From GCA-2725625 sp964574215 (GTDB lineage: Bacteria; Pseudomonadota; Alphaproteobacteria; Rhodospirillales; UBA2165), in the NCBI GenBank assembly GCA_964574215.1, contig CAZNLR010000008.1, forward strand, positions 57,095 to 121,094: 64,000 nt of DNA, in the 5' to 3' direction. Each line of letters begins with the position of its first letter. The stretch's first letter is position 1. This document shows positions 1-7,950 of this stretch, piece by piece. The notes beneath the pieces were generated by a model, which was not told the DNA's origin, did no database searches, and was given only the letters and a program-made list of their open reading frames with translations. A program made the position numbers and the translations under genes.

Positions 1-275
1 GCCACCGCATGCAGCGCCAGTGTGGTCTTGCCCGAGCTTTCCGGCCCGTAGATTTCCACCACCCGGCCACGGGGCAACCCGCCGATACCGAGGGCGATAT
101 CCAGACCGATGGAACCGGTCGAGACGGCCTCGATCTCGATGGCATTGTCCTGCTGGCCCAGTTTCATCACCGAGCCCTTGCCGAAGGACCGTTCGATCTG
201 GCCTAGGGCGGCTTCCAGTGCTTTTTCCTTGTCGATGTCGTTCTTATCCACGAGACGTAACGCTGCTTCTGTCAT
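1..275 (-). CDS. recA: RecA recombinase, N-terminal part (runs off the left edge)
   Basis: RecA forms filaments on single-stranded DNA, drives homologous recombination and triggers LexA self-cleavage in the SOS response. The 91 visible residues hold the N-terminal helix and the start of the ATPase core, with the Walker A motif GPESSGKT at about residues 77-84 and the family stretch SFGKGSVMKLG near residue 30. The ATG at 275 follows a strong GGAGGGG ribosome site. The rest of the gene lies outside the window. A likely SOS box lies 53 bp upstream. Identification is secure from the motif order alone. Confidence 0.96.
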   Translation of the reverse strand, partial: MTEAALRLVDKNDIDKEKALEAALGQIERSFGKGSVMKLGQQDNAIEIEAVSTGSIGLDIALGIGGLPRGRVVEIYGPESSGKTTLALHAV

Positions 276-327
276 TGGTTCCCCTCCTTATTTCACAGGG
301 TGTTCGTTGATGCAACTGAGGTGATTT

Positions 328-342
328 GTACTCATTTTGTTC
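328..342 (-). promoter_or_regulatory. Probable LexA (SOS) box upstream of recA
   Basis: The plus-strand sequence is GTAC-TCATTTT-GTTC, one mismatch from the alphaproteobacterial SOS box GTTC-N7-GTTC (the same spacing reads GAAC-N7-GTAC on the minus strand). It lies 53 bp upstream of the recA start, where autoregulation by LexA is expected. The match is by eye only. Confidence 0.55.
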
Positions 343-554
343 TAATACGCAAGTGTTTTTTATAAAGTATTGATAATACATAATAATTACCTCTATGTTC
401 CGATATTGTTCACGGTAATATTAGGCAAATCAAGTTAATTTGGGCAGGTAAGAGAACAACGATTCCCGAACCAATCCGATTCCCCCATACCAAGCGTATG
501 GCGGAACCAGAGGGGTGTTTTCTGAGAGAATTAAAACTTTTTCTGAAAAATAAT

Positions 555-1088
555 TTAGACCGGATGGGCGCCGACCAATACGAAGGCGACGCGGGCGGGC
601 TGGTCGGTGCGGACGCTCCAGGAATGGTTGGTGCCGCGCTGGACCAGGACGTCACCGGCCTTGAGGCAGGTCTCACCTTCTTCCATGACGGCCCAGATTT
701 CACCCTCCAGGACAATGGCGTAGTCCACCGACGGCGTTTTGTGCATCATCGGATCGGCGCTGTCGGCGTCCGAGGCGTGACCGGCATCCATGGCTTCGAA
801 GGATTCCCGGACGGCCTCCAAATTGTTCTTCCAGCTGGCGTCGGGCGGAAAATCGACGATACGGAAGATGGAACCATTGGCGGGCGGTTCCAGATGAACC
901 GGCCGGTCGGCGGCGTCTTCACCGCCCGTATTGTCGGCGGGTGTCGCCGTGGTTTCCCAGAAATCATGGCATACCAGGCCGGGCACCGCTTCCGCCTCCA
1001 GGATCGACGCGGCATCGCCGTCCCGCGCAATGTAGGACTGTCCGTTTTCGTTGTGGCCGGTAACGACGCGGCGAATATATCTAACCAT
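555..1088 (-). CDS. Cupin-domain protein, last gene of the TRAP operon
   Basis: A 177-residue soluble protein with a single C-terminal cupin barrel. The second cupin motif is visible as GDVLVQRGTNHSW near residues 145-157, while the first motif lacks the usual HxH pair, so metal binding may be incomplete. The ATG at 1088 has a good GGAGGAAATT ribosome site. It begins 27 bp after the stop of dctM, on the same strand, so it is probably co-transcribed with the transporter. Such small cupins act as isomerases, decarboxylases or small-molecule binding proteins. The context suggests a step on the imported substrate, but the reaction cannot be read from sequence. Confidence 0.85.
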   Translation of the reverse strand: MVRYIRRVVTGHNENGQSYIARDGDAASILEAEAVPGLVCHDFWETTATPADNTGGEDAADRPVHLEPPANGSIFRIVDFPPDASWKNNLEAVRESFEAMDAGHASDADSADPMMHKTPSVDYAIVLEGEIWAVMEEGETCLKAGDVLVQRGTNHSWSVRTDQPARVAFVLVGAHPV

Positions 1089-1115
1089 AATTTCCTCCGA
1101 ATTCTTGTTGTGGGC

Positions 1116-2429
1116 TTATAATAGCATCAGGCTTAACGACGGCACGGCAATGATTAATACCAGTACCAACAGCATAATCACAGCGAACGGAAAGGCGCCA
1201 GCGAATATGTCCATCAGAGTTATACGGCCGTCATCAAGGGTCGATTTTATGATGTAGACCGCCAAACCGAAGGGCGGGGTCAGCAAGCCGATTTCGACCG
1301 CGACAATGGTGACGATCCCGAACCAAACCAGATTGACCTCCATACCGATCAAAATGGGGAAAATCAGCGGCAGCAGCACCAGCATAATGGATATCGAATC
1401 CAACACCGTCCCCATCAGGATGACGGTGATGACGAAAATAGCGATTAACCAGTGGAATTCGAACCCGGCGCCGGCCATCCATTGACCGAAAAAGGCCGGC
1501 AGACCCGACAAGGCCAGCATGCGGCTGTACATGGTGGCACCCAGCACCAGCAGCAGGACCGACGCCGTAACGTGCCCGGTTTCGACCAACACCTGCCAGA
1601 ATGTCCGCCAGTCGAGGCGGCGCTTGGCGAGAGCCAGAATGAGGGCGCCGAGCGCACCGGCGGCGCCCGCTTCAGTGGGCGTGAATACGCCGCCATAGAT
1701 GCCACCCAGCACGACAATTACTAAAATGACGATCGGCGAAATCTTGGCGACAAAACCCTTAATGGTCATCGAGGGCCGGGCCGATTCATCCGCTCTCACC
1801 GTTCCTCCGACTTGATCGGGATACCGGACAGCCATGAAGACAATGCCGACCGCATAGGCCAGCGCCAAAACGGCGCCGGGAACGATGCCGGCAATAAAAA
1901 GATCGCCGATGGAAATATCGGCCAGCAGCCCGTAAACGATCAACAGCAGGCTGGGCGGGATCAGCATGCCCAGCACCGACGACCCGGCCACCACGCCGAC
2001 CGCAAACCGCGGCGTATAGCCGAAACGCAGCATTTCCGGTACGGCCACTTTGGTGAACACCGCCGCCGAGGCAATGGATATGCCGGTGATCGATGCAAAC
2101 ACCGCGTTGGCGGCCACGGTGGCTATGCCGAGCCCGCCCTTTAAGCGGCCGAAGGCCCAATCGGCGATCTCGAACGTGTCCTTGCCGATCTCCGATACAT
2201 TGACCAAAAGTCCCATAAGGACGAACAACGGCACCACGCCGAACAGGTAACTGGAAAGACTGTTTTCGGTCGCCAGGCCGAGCAACTTCACCGCCAGATG
2301 GATATCGCCGCGCATCACCCAAACGCTGACAAAGGAAACCAATGCCAATACCACCGGCACATACATGCCGGCGTAAATCAGGATCACCATGGCGGCCAAA
2401 GAGATAAGTCCGATTTCAATGCCACTCAT
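1116..2429 (-). CDS. dctM: TRAP transporter large permease (DctM family)
   Basis: The 12-TM-type membrane subunit of a tripartite ATP-independent periplasmic transporter, which couples sodium or proton flow to uptake of organic acids. It has about 437 residues, is hydrophobic throughout, and carries the family signature FTPTEAGAAGALGAL in the middle of the chain and the LTPPFG stretch near the C terminus. I chose the ATG at 2429 (MSGIEIGL) rather than an upstream start at 2480. The upstream start would overlap dctQ, and family members begin at this point. It is the third gene of the operon dctP-dctQ-dctM-cupin. The neighbouring BKACE enzymes suggest a beta-keto acid or its precursor as substrate. 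Confidence 0.95.
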   Translation of the reverse strand: MSGIEIGLISLAAMVILIYAGMYVPVVLALVSFVSVWVMRGDIHLAVKLLGLATENSLSSYLFGVVPLFVLMGLLVNVSEIGKDTFEIADWAFGRLKGGLGIATVAANAVFASITGISIASAAVFTKVAVPEMLRFGYTPRFAVGVVAGSSVLGMLIPPSLLLIVYGLLADISIGDLFIAGIVPGAVLALAYAVGIVFMAVRYPDQVGGTVRADESARPSMTIKGFVAKISPIVILVIVVLGGIYGGVFTPTEAGAAGALGALILALAKRRLDWRTFWQVLVETGHVTASVLLLVLGATMYSRMLALSGLPAFFGQWMAGAGFEFHWLIAIFVITVILMGTVLDSISIMLVLLPLIFPILIGMEVNLVWFGIVTIVAVEIGLLTPPFGLAVYIIKSTLDDGRITLMDIFAGAFPFAVIMLLVLVLIIAVPSLSLMLL

Positions 2430-2436
2430 GGACCGT

Positions 2437-3018
2437 TCAACCGTTTCCGGCGCTCCCGTTAAATATTTTACGGACTTCACGCCAGGCGAAGATCAAAAAT
2501 TGAATCGCAACGAGGACACAGCCGATCAGAATGATCAGTTTCGTCGGCCAGGTGGGAGCGGTGAAATCCCCTTCGGCGCCGATAAACAGATCATCGTTCC
2601 AGGCCAAAATGAAGGACGGATAGACGGCGAATAATATGACCGTGAACAAGGCCGCACCGGTAAGATTATACAGTGCCCCCAATCCGCCACCGAGGCGCGG
2701 CCATTTTGCCACCACCCGGTCGATGATAATCTCCGCCCTCGTCAAACGGCCAACCTTGAGCGTATGGGCGGCCTGCAAAAAGACGATGGCGACAATGGAA
2801 AGGCGCACCATCTCGGGAACGCCGCTAACGGGCGAATTAAAAAAGGCGCGCCCGCCAATATCGGTATTGATCAGGACCAGCAACGCCAGGATCAGAATGG
2901 TGCCGGCGCTGTTGGACAGTTCGATTAATCGGCCAAAGGAAAATCGGCCGACGGGCTCCTCCCGACCGATGTTCTTAGGATCGGAGAACGGTGAATCGGG
3001 TGAGCTGCCGTCGGCCAT
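2437..3018 (-). CDS. dctQ: TRAP transporter small permease (DctQ family)
   Basis: A 193-residue protein with four predicted membrane segments, the layout of the small TRAP subunit that binds the large permease. The first segment (ILILALLVLINTDIGGRAFF) carries the family D-x-x-x-R-x-x-F pattern. The N-terminal 30 residues are polar and rich in Ser and Pro. It sits between the solute-binding protein gene (13 bp gap) and dctM (7 bp gap), so the three are one transcript. Confidence is high from size, topology and position. Confidence 0.92.
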   Translation of the reverse strand: MADGSSPDSPFSDPKNIGREEPVGRFSFGRLIELSNSAGTILILALLVLINTDIGGRAFFNSPVSGVPEMVRLSIVAIVFLQAAHTLKVGRLTRAEIIIDRVVAKWPRLGGGLGALYNLTGAALFTVILFAVYPSFILAWNDDLFIGAEGDFTAPTWPTKLIILIGCVLVAIQFLIFAWREVRKIFNGSAGNG

Positions 3019-3031
3019 CGGGCGGTTAATT

Positions 3032-4138
3032 CTATTCCTTGTCCCAATTCCGGACCGGCTTGGCCCCCCGGGCCCGCAACTCGTTCATATAGCCGGCCAG
3101 CACTTTACTTCCCGGCAGACCTTTTTTGTCGAGCCGCGCCGCCCAGCCTTTGGCCACATTGGGCACGATATTGGCCCATTTCGTCCGGTCGCCGGCCGGC
3201 AAGTTGGAAAACTTGGCCCCACGCTTTTTCATAATGGCGAAACTGGCTTTGATGCGCTTGTCCAATTCCTTGTAAAAGGCCGTCTTGTAGGCGCCAATAC
3301 CGGTCATGATGGCGGCTTTAACTTCGCCGGGCAGCTTTTTCCAGCGGTCCTGGTTGGCGGTTACGCCGCCGGCATAACCCGTGCCGATATTGGAAATTGT
3401 TATGTAGGGCGCCACCGTATCCAGCTTTTGCGGCATGGCCGCCGTGGCGAACACCATCACGCCGTCATAAACGCCGGTTTTGATGTCATTGAAATAGAGC
3501 GTTAAATTGGCCGATACGCCGACCCCGCCGGTACCTTTAAACCAGTTGACGGCAGGCCCCGGGGCGCCGAACTTGTGGCCTTTCAAATCGGCCAGTTTCT
3601 TAATGGGATAGTTGGACCACAGGTGGTAAGAATCGGCTGCGATGCCGCCCCCCAAATAGACTTGGTTATATTTTTCCCATTGGGCGCCGAAAGCGGGAAT
3701 TTTTTTCTGCAATCCCTCGACAATTTCGGTCACGGTTTCAGGACTGGCTTCGTTAAAGGGCGACATATAGCCGACATTCTGTAGCGGAAGTTTGGCCGGG
3801 TCGAAGAGGTTCCACGCGCCACCGATATCGGCGAGGCCCTGCTGAATGGTCTCCAATTCCTCACCTACCTTCGCCAACGTACCGGCATAGGCTTGGGTCC
3901 ATTGAATTTTGTATTTGCCGTTCTTGGCTAATTCGCTGTTGGTTACCGGGATCAAAGTGTCCCTAAAATGTTTCACCCATAACAGCACCGGCGGATGACC
4001 CGCGACGATGGTCATTTTTACGGTCTCTGCGCCACTCGCGGGCCGGATTGCCATCAAGCCTAATACGACCATTGTCCCGATCGTTATACCACCGGCCAAC
4101 CGGCTTGCTGATGTTTTCAAATATGTATCCAGTTTCAT
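3032..4138 (-). CDS. dctP: TRAP transporter periplasmic solute-binding protein (DctP family)
   Basis: A 368-residue exported protein that captures the substrate and delivers it to DctQM. It starts with a basic segment and a hydrophobic core ending near ASGA, a plausible Sec signal peptide of about 36 residues. TRAP-binding-protein features follow, such as GHKFGAPGP with the loop that usually carries the carboxylate-binding arginine, and the C-terminal AxAxMPQKLDT region. It is the first gene of the operon. The start is 183 bp from a palindrome that also lies on the BKACE promoters, so expression is probably controlled by the nearby MarR protein. Substrate class is inferred only. Confidence 0.93.
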   Translation of the reverse strand: MKLDTYLKTSASRLAGGITIGTMVVLGLMAIRPASGAETVKMTIVAGHPPVLLWVKHFRDTLIPVTNSELAKNGKYKIQWTQAYAGTLAKVGEELETIQQGLADIGGAWNLFDPAKLPLQNVGYMSPFNEASPETVTEIVEGLQKKIPAFGAQWEKYNQVYLGGGIAADSYHLWSNYPIKKLADLKGHKFGAPGPAVNWFKGTGGVGVSANLTLYFNDIKTGVYDGVMVFATAAMPQKLDTVAPYITISNIGTGYAGGVTANQDRWKKLPGEVKAAIMTGIGAYKTAFYKELDKRIKASFAIMKKRGAKFSNLPAGDRTKWANIVPNVAKGWAARLDKKGLPGSKVLAGYMNELRARGAKPVRNWDKE

Positions 4139-4320
4139 TTTCAGTCTCCCTATTCCACTTCATGCTCGATATCCGGCATTTCATTTTTATTGACCACCCT
4201 TAAAGGCCACCTAAATGGGAAGGAAATATCGCACCTATAAATGTGCGACTATTGTTTAAATGATGATTGGACTAACTCGTTTTAGATTCCCCCCCCATTG
4301 GATAAAACGCCGTCAATTAA

Positions 4321-4332
4321 TAAGTATACATA
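4321..4332 (-). promoter_or_regulatory. Probable MarR operator on the TRAP operon promoter
   Basis: TAAGTATACATA, one base from the perfect palindrome TAAGTATACTTA at 6086. It covers a minus-strand -10 hexamer TATACT (4328-4323) placed 16 bp from TTGACT (4350-4345). Binding here would block RNA polymerase. The assignment to the MarR protein of this locus is inference. Confidence 0.55.
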
Positions 4333-4446
4333 TTTATTTGTCCGAGTCAATTTTATGAAACCATATCTCCGCTATTGGGTATTGGCTTATAGATCAAGAA
4401 CATCATATTCTAACAGAGTACTTGAGAACTTTATTACTCATTAGCC

Positions 4447-4476
4447 TTGACTCACGTTGTCTTGTTTTCATAAAGT
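4447..4476 (+). promoter_or_regulatory. Promoter of the first BKACE gene
   Basis: TTGACT at 4447-4452 with a -10-like sequence CATAAA/TAAAGT at 4469-4476. The promoter of the second BKACE gene has the same TTGACT with the same CCTTGACTC context. The operator overlaps its downstream end. Confidence 0.55.
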
Positions 4477-4491
4477 AAGTGTACTTACTTT
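4472..4491 (+). promoter_or_regulatory. Probable MarR operator, 9-bp arms
   Basis: AAAGTAAGT-GT-ACTTACTTT is a near-perfect inverted repeat with 9-bp arms and a 2-bp centre. The core TAAGTGTACTTA matches the sites at 4321 and 6086. It lies on the -10/start region, 58 bp before the ATG of the first BKACE gene. This is the geometry of a repressor site. Confidence 0.7.
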
Positions 4492-4549
4492 TTACCTTGT
4501 ATTTTGATATATTGTACAGTCATTACATTGTTGTAGAAGGAGGGTGAAC

Positions 4550-5407
4550 ATGGCACGCAAAGTGATTATCACCATTGCCCCGACAAGTAATTTCCACGGC
4601 AAGGAAGCAAATCCCGCCTTGCCATACAATCCCGATGAAATCGCCGAATCTATTTATGGGGCATACAACGCCGGCGCTTCTCTGGCTCACATCCATGCCA
4701 GGGATGCGGAGGGCATTCAAACCAACGACCCGGAAGTATTCCGCGAGATCAACGCCAAAGTGCGGGACAAATGCGACATCATTATCCAGAACAGCATCGC
4801 ACCGGCGCTGGGCCCAAATCCCAATAGCGCCGAAGACGGCTTGCGGGTTATCGAAGCGAATCCGGAAATGGCCTCGCTGGATATGGGCGTCAGTGTGGTC
4901 ACCGTCCGTGACCCCGAAATCATAATTGAATGGACACGATCTTTCTTATTCCGGGCCGCCAAGGCGATGAAAGAAAGAAACATCAAACCGGAATTGGAGA
5001 TATTCAACAATTCGCAGATGGAAGACGCCTATATGCTGATTAAGGAAGGATTGTTGGATCCGCCCTATTCGTTCAGCTTCGTTACCGGGATGCAGGTTGT
5101 TAATCAGGGATCGGTTAAATATTCGCCGCGCCACCTCCAGCATTTCGTCGACTTATTGCCGCCGGATTCGGTTTTCAGCGCCCTCGGAATAGGGCCCAGC
5201 CAGATGCCGGCGACCGTGCAATCAATCCTTCTTGGCGGCGGTGGCCGGGTCGGTTTTGAGGACAATATTTACTACCAACGTGGTGAACTCGCGACCAGCA
5301 ATGCTCAGTTGGTGGAAAGGCTGGCCCGGGTAATTGTTGACTTGGGTCTGGAAGTTGCCAGTCCCTCAGAAGCGCGGGAGATATTGGGAATACCGCAGCT
5401 AAACTAG
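4550..5407 (+). CDS. BKACE-family beta-keto acid cleavage enzyme (DUF849), paralogue 1
   Basis: Members of this zinc-dependent family condense a beta-keto acid with acetyl-CoA and split it into acetoacetate and a new CoA ester. The 3-keto-5-aminohexanoate cleavage enzyme Kce is one example. The 285 residues show the metal-binding HIHARD motif at 47-52, the APALG/NS loop after IIIQNS near residue 80, and the GGGGRVGFEDN segment near residue 235 that carries the third metal ligand. I chose the ATG at 4550, 6 nt after an AAGGAGGG ribosome site, over a GTG two codons upstream that lies inside that site. Very similar to the gene at 6163. The substrate is unknown. Confidence 0.93.
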   Translation: MARKVIITIAPTSNFHGKEANPALPYNPDEIAESIYGAYNAGASLAHIHARDAEGIQTNDPEVFREINAKVRDKCDIIIQNSIAPALGPNPNSAEDGLRVIEANPEMASLDMGVSVVTVRDPEIIIEWTRSFLFRAAKAMKERNIKPELEIFNNSQMEDAYMLIKEGLLDPPYSFSFVTGMQVVNQGSVKYSPRHLQHFVDLLPPDSVFSALGIGPSQMPATVQSILLGGGGRVGFEDNIYYQRGELATSNAQLVERLARVIVDLGLEVASPSEAREILGIPQLN

Positions 5408-5434
5408 GCAGGAAAATAAGTCAGGCTTGTTGGA

Positions 5435-5917
5435 TTAATCCTGTCGGTCACGAACGGCCAGTTCGAGCAGTAGCCTCTTAAGGCTTGCCCGGTCTTTTAC
5501 GTTGAGGGGCTCCAAAAAGGATTCCTGGGCTTTTTCCACCAAGGGGCGGACGCCGCCAAGCGTTTTCTTACCTTTTGCCGTAAGCGACAGCAGTTTTTTT
5601 CGCCGGTCATCGGTCGATGTGCGGCGGCGCACCAGGCCTTTTCGAATCAGACGCGCAACCACATCACCGGTTGTCGCCCGGTCAAAGGCCACATATTCGG
5701 ACAATGTCGCCTGATCGATACCGGGCCGCCGAAGTAGGATCATCATGGCCGCAAACTGGACTGACGTAATGTTGTAGCCGTTACAGTATTCCGTAAAATA
5801 AGCTTCAACAATTTGATGACATCGGCGAACCAGAAATCCGGCCCGTTCATAGAGTTCCAACAGGTCCTCATTCTCCGGTTCCACAGTCAAAGATGGCGGT
5901 TTGCGCATATTTTTCAT
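5435..5917 (-). CDS. MarR-family transcriptional regulator
   Basis: A 160-residue winged-helix repressor. The recognition helix lies around QATLSEYVAFDRATTGDVVARL (about residues 73-95). It is followed by the wing RRTSTDDRRKKLLSLTAKG, which carries the D-x-R motif typical of the family. It lies between the two BKACE genes, convergent with the first and divergent from the second. Three TAAGTRTACTTA-type palindromes sit on the promoters of the TRAP operon and both BKACE genes, so it probably controls all three. MarR proteins usually release DNA on binding a phenolic or acidic ligand, here perhaps a pathway intermediate (inference). Confidence 0.9.
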   Translation of the reverse strand: MKNMRKPPSLTVEPENEDLLELYERAGFLVRRCHQIVEAYFTEYCNGYNITSVQFAAMMILLRRPGIDQATLSEYVAFDRATTGDVVARLIRKGLVRRRTSTDDRRKKLLSLTAKGKKTLGGVRPLVEKAQESFLEPLNVKDRASLKRLLLELAVRDRQD

Positions 5918-5980
5918 GCCCAGTTAGATAAAGATAATCGGTCAATACAATAGAGGCGATTCATTTTAAATCGCAAACTA

Positions 5981-6007
5981 TTTGAATTTAAGCAACTTTA
6001 ATTCAAA
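5981..6007. repeat. Inverted repeat upstream of marR
   Basis: TTTGAATT (5981-5988) and AATTCAAA (6000-6007) are perfect 8-bp arms around an 11-bp spacer, 64 bp upstream of the marR start. A shorter pair GCGATT/AATCGC lies beside it at 5956-5974. Either could help marR regulation, but the arms are AT-rich and may be chance. Confidence 0.3.
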
Positions 6008-6054
6008 CTCAGCCCGATCAAACGTCTGAATGTCGTCGGCACCCTATTCTCGCC

Positions 6055-6084
6055 TTGACTCTAAATTCATACTGCCCTCATAAT
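6055..6084 (+). promoter_or_regulatory. Promoter of the second BKACE gene
   Basis: TTGACT (6055-6060), an 18-bp spacer and CATAAT (6079-6084). The -35 and its flank CCTTGACTC repeat those of the first BKACE promoter at 4447. Confidence 0.55.
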
Positions 6085-6085
6085 A

Positions 6086-6097
6086 TAAGTATACTTA
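6086..6097 (+). promoter_or_regulatory. Probable MarR operator, perfect 12-bp palindrome
   Basis: TAAGTATACTTA is a perfect palindrome directly after the -10 hexamer and 65 bp before the ATG of the second BKACE gene. It matches the core of the sites at 4472 and 4321. Confidence 0.68.
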
Positions 6098-6162
6098 CTA
6101 ATAATTTAAATGATAGTGAATTTTGCCCCTGGGTTAAGTTTAGGGGGGTAAGGGAGGAAAAA

Positions 6163-7023
6163 ATGGCTCGTAAAATAATTCTCACGGTTGCACCGACCAG
6201 TAACTTCCAGGGTAAGGACGCCAACCCGGCCCTACCTGAACAACCCGATGAAATAGCCCAGTCTGTGAAAGAGTGCCATGACGCCGGCGCCGGCGTCGTG
6301 CATATTCACGCCCGTGATAAAGACGGTATTCCGACCAATGATCCTGAGGTATTCAGGGAAATCAATGCCAAGGTGCGGGACAAATGTGACATCATCATCC
6401 AGAACAGCATCGCGCCCGCGAACAAGCCGGGCGGCGGCTCGACCGCCGAAGACGGCTGGCAAACCCTCGACGCCAAACCCGAAATGGCGTCGCTCGATAT
6501 GGGTATCTGTTGCATCACCCATAGCTATGGCGAGCAGATCATCGAATGGACCCGTTCCTTTCTCAGAAAGACTGCAAAAATGATGCTTGATGCCGGGATC
6601 AAGCCGGAACTAGAGATCTACAACAACTCCAACATGGAAGACAGTTATCTGCTGATCCAGGAGGGCCTGTTGACCAAGCCCTACTACCACACCTTCGTCA
6701 TGGGTATGAATAAGATCAACCAGGCCGGCACCCGCTACACGCCTCAGCATCTACAGCATTATATTGATCTCCTTCCGGAAGACTCGCGCTTCAACGCCAT
6801 GGGTATCGGACCCAGCCAATTGCCCGCAACCACCCATTCACTTATCGCCGGCGGCGGCGCCAGAGTAGGCTTCGAGGATAATATTTATTTCCGCCGTGGC
6901 GAACTGGCCAAAAACAACGCCCAACTCGTGGAACGAGCGGCCAACTTTGCCCGCGACCTTGGGCTCGAAATTGCCAGTCCGGCCGAGGCCAGGGATATTC
7001 TGGGAATTCCGCAGCTGACCTAG
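6163..7023 (+). CDS. BKACE-family beta-keto acid cleavage enzyme (DUF849), paralogue 2
   Basis: A 286-residue paralogue of the gene at 4550, with the same HIHARD metal motif at residues 47-52 and GGGARVGFEDN near residue 237. The start is the ATG at 6163, 5 nt after GGGAGG. Several substrate-pocket regions differ from paralogue 1: APANKPGGGS instead of APALGPNPNS near residue 88, and CCITHSYGEQ instead of VVTVRDPE near residue 118. The two enzymes may therefore act on different beta-keto acids, or on successive ones. Both promoters share -35 and operator sequences, so they should be induced together. A strong terminator follows. Confidence 0.93.
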   Translation: MARKIILTVAPTSNFQGKDANPALPEQPDEIAQSVKECHDAGAGVVHIHARDKDGIPTNDPEVFREINAKVRDKCDIIIQNSIAPANKPGGGSTAEDGWQTLDAKPEMASLDMGICCITHSYGEQIIEWTRSFLRKTAKMMLDAGIKPELEIYNNSNMEDSYLLIQEGLLTKPYYHTFVMGMNKINQAGTRYTPQHLQHYIDLLPEDSRFNAMGIGPSQLPATTHSLIAGGGARVGFEDNIYFRRGELAKNNAQLVERAANFARDLGLEIASPAEARDILGIPQLT

Positions 7024-7051
7024 CCCGGGACAGAGACTATTCAACGTTGAG

Positions 7052-7094
7052 CCGCGCCCCTGACTGTTACCGGCAGGGGCGCGGTTTTATTTTT
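7052..7094 (+). terminator. Rho-independent terminator after the second BKACE gene
   Basis: Perfect 11-bp stem CCGCGCCCCTG (7052-7062) with CAGGGGCGCGG (7074-7084), an 11-nt loop, then TTTTATTTTT. Confidence 0.9.
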
Positions 7095-7168
7095 GGAATA
7101 GATTCGGTGTATCACTTCCTTAAATACATTACTCTGTCGTATCCGAATGTTGAGAAGGAGGAGGGTCG

Positions 7169-7945
7169 TTGCTTGTCGGTTTTAAAACCAAGCTAATATT
7201 GCTGACCGGTTTTCTAATCGTCTTTGTTGCCGTGCTTCTTTTTATCCCACCCATTCCACAATCAGAAGCCTATCATAATTTCGCTGACCATCGATTCTGG
7301 CTCGGCGTGCCGAATTTCGGCGACGTGGTATCCAACGCAGGCTTTATCGTTGTCGGTATTCTGGGATTGAGCAGTATTTTTAAAACCGATCTCTTCGACA
7401 ATAATGCAGACCGCCTTCCCTACACGGTCTTTTTCGCCGCCGTAACACTTATTGGGTTTGGATCCGCCTACTATCACTGGGCACCCGCGAACGAGACGCT
7501 CTTTTGGGACCGGCTGCCCATAACCATCGCGTTTATGTCGCTGTTTGCGGCGGTCATCGCCGACCGTATTGACCGGCGGGCGGGAATCTACTGGCTGTTA
7601 CCCATCCTCGTTGCTGCTGGAATTATCAGCCTCGTCTATTGGCAACAGACCGAAGCCGTCGGCACCGGTGATTTGAGGTTCTACGGTATGGTGCAGTATT
7701 TCCCAGTCGCGGCCATCCTATTCATTATATGGCAGGTCAAAGAATATAAATATACATCAGGAACGCCGCTCATCCAAGTATTCGTCTGGTATGCAGCCTC
7801 AAAATTATTTGAGTATTTTGATAAGCAAATTTTTGAATTACTGAGCGGCGCGGTCAGCGGCCACACGTTAAAACACCTGGCCGCCGCCGTAGCCGCCTAC
7901 ATGATCCTGACCATGTTGAGAATGTCTGCCATTGAGCGGCGTTAA
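7169..7945 (+). CDS. Ceramidase-like multi-pass membrane protein
   Basis: A 258-residue protein with about seven hydrophobic segments that resembles the alkaline ceramidase (CREST superfamily) proteins of bacteria. Visible landmarks are ADHRFWLGVPNFGDVVSN near residue 35, GSAYYHWAP with the first conserved His near residue 105, WDRLP just after, and GHTLKHLAA near residue 232 with two further His. These are the expected metal ligands of a membrane hydrolase. The family cleaves ceramide-like amides, but bacterial members are mostly untested. The start is a TTG at 7169 placed after AAGGAGGAGGG, with no better ATG. It stands alone on the plus strand. Confidence 0.75.
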   Translation: MLVGFKTKLILLTGFLIVFVAVLLFIPPIPQSEAYHNFADHRFWLGVPNFGDVVSNAGFIVVGILGLSSIFKTDLFDNNADRLPYTVFFAAVTLIGFGSAYYHWAPANETLFWDRLPITIAFMSLFAAVIADRIDRRAGIYWLLPILVAAGIISLVYWQQTEAVGTGDLRFYGMVQYFPVAAILFIIWQVKEYKYTSGTPLIQVFVWYAASKLFEYFDKQIFELLSGAVSGHTLKHLAAAVAAYMILTMLRMSAIERR

Positions 7946-7950
7946 TGGTT

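Larger units (their letters stand above)
4139..4543. other. Divergent promoter region between the TRAP operon and the first BKACE gene
   Basis: This AT-rich stretch of about 400 bp has no gene. It holds a minus-strand promoter with TTGACT at 4350-4345 and TATACT at 4328-4323, and a plus-strand promoter with TTGACT at 4447-4452. A palindrome overlaps the -10 region of each. I see nothing else in it. Confidence 0.7.

Noticed and set aside
1452..1724. Long open frames on the strand opposite dctM and many similar antisense frames across the window
   Set aside because: They run antisense to clearly identified genes, have Arg/His/Gln/Gly-rich composition typical of shadow frames in GC-rich genes, and lack ribosome sites.
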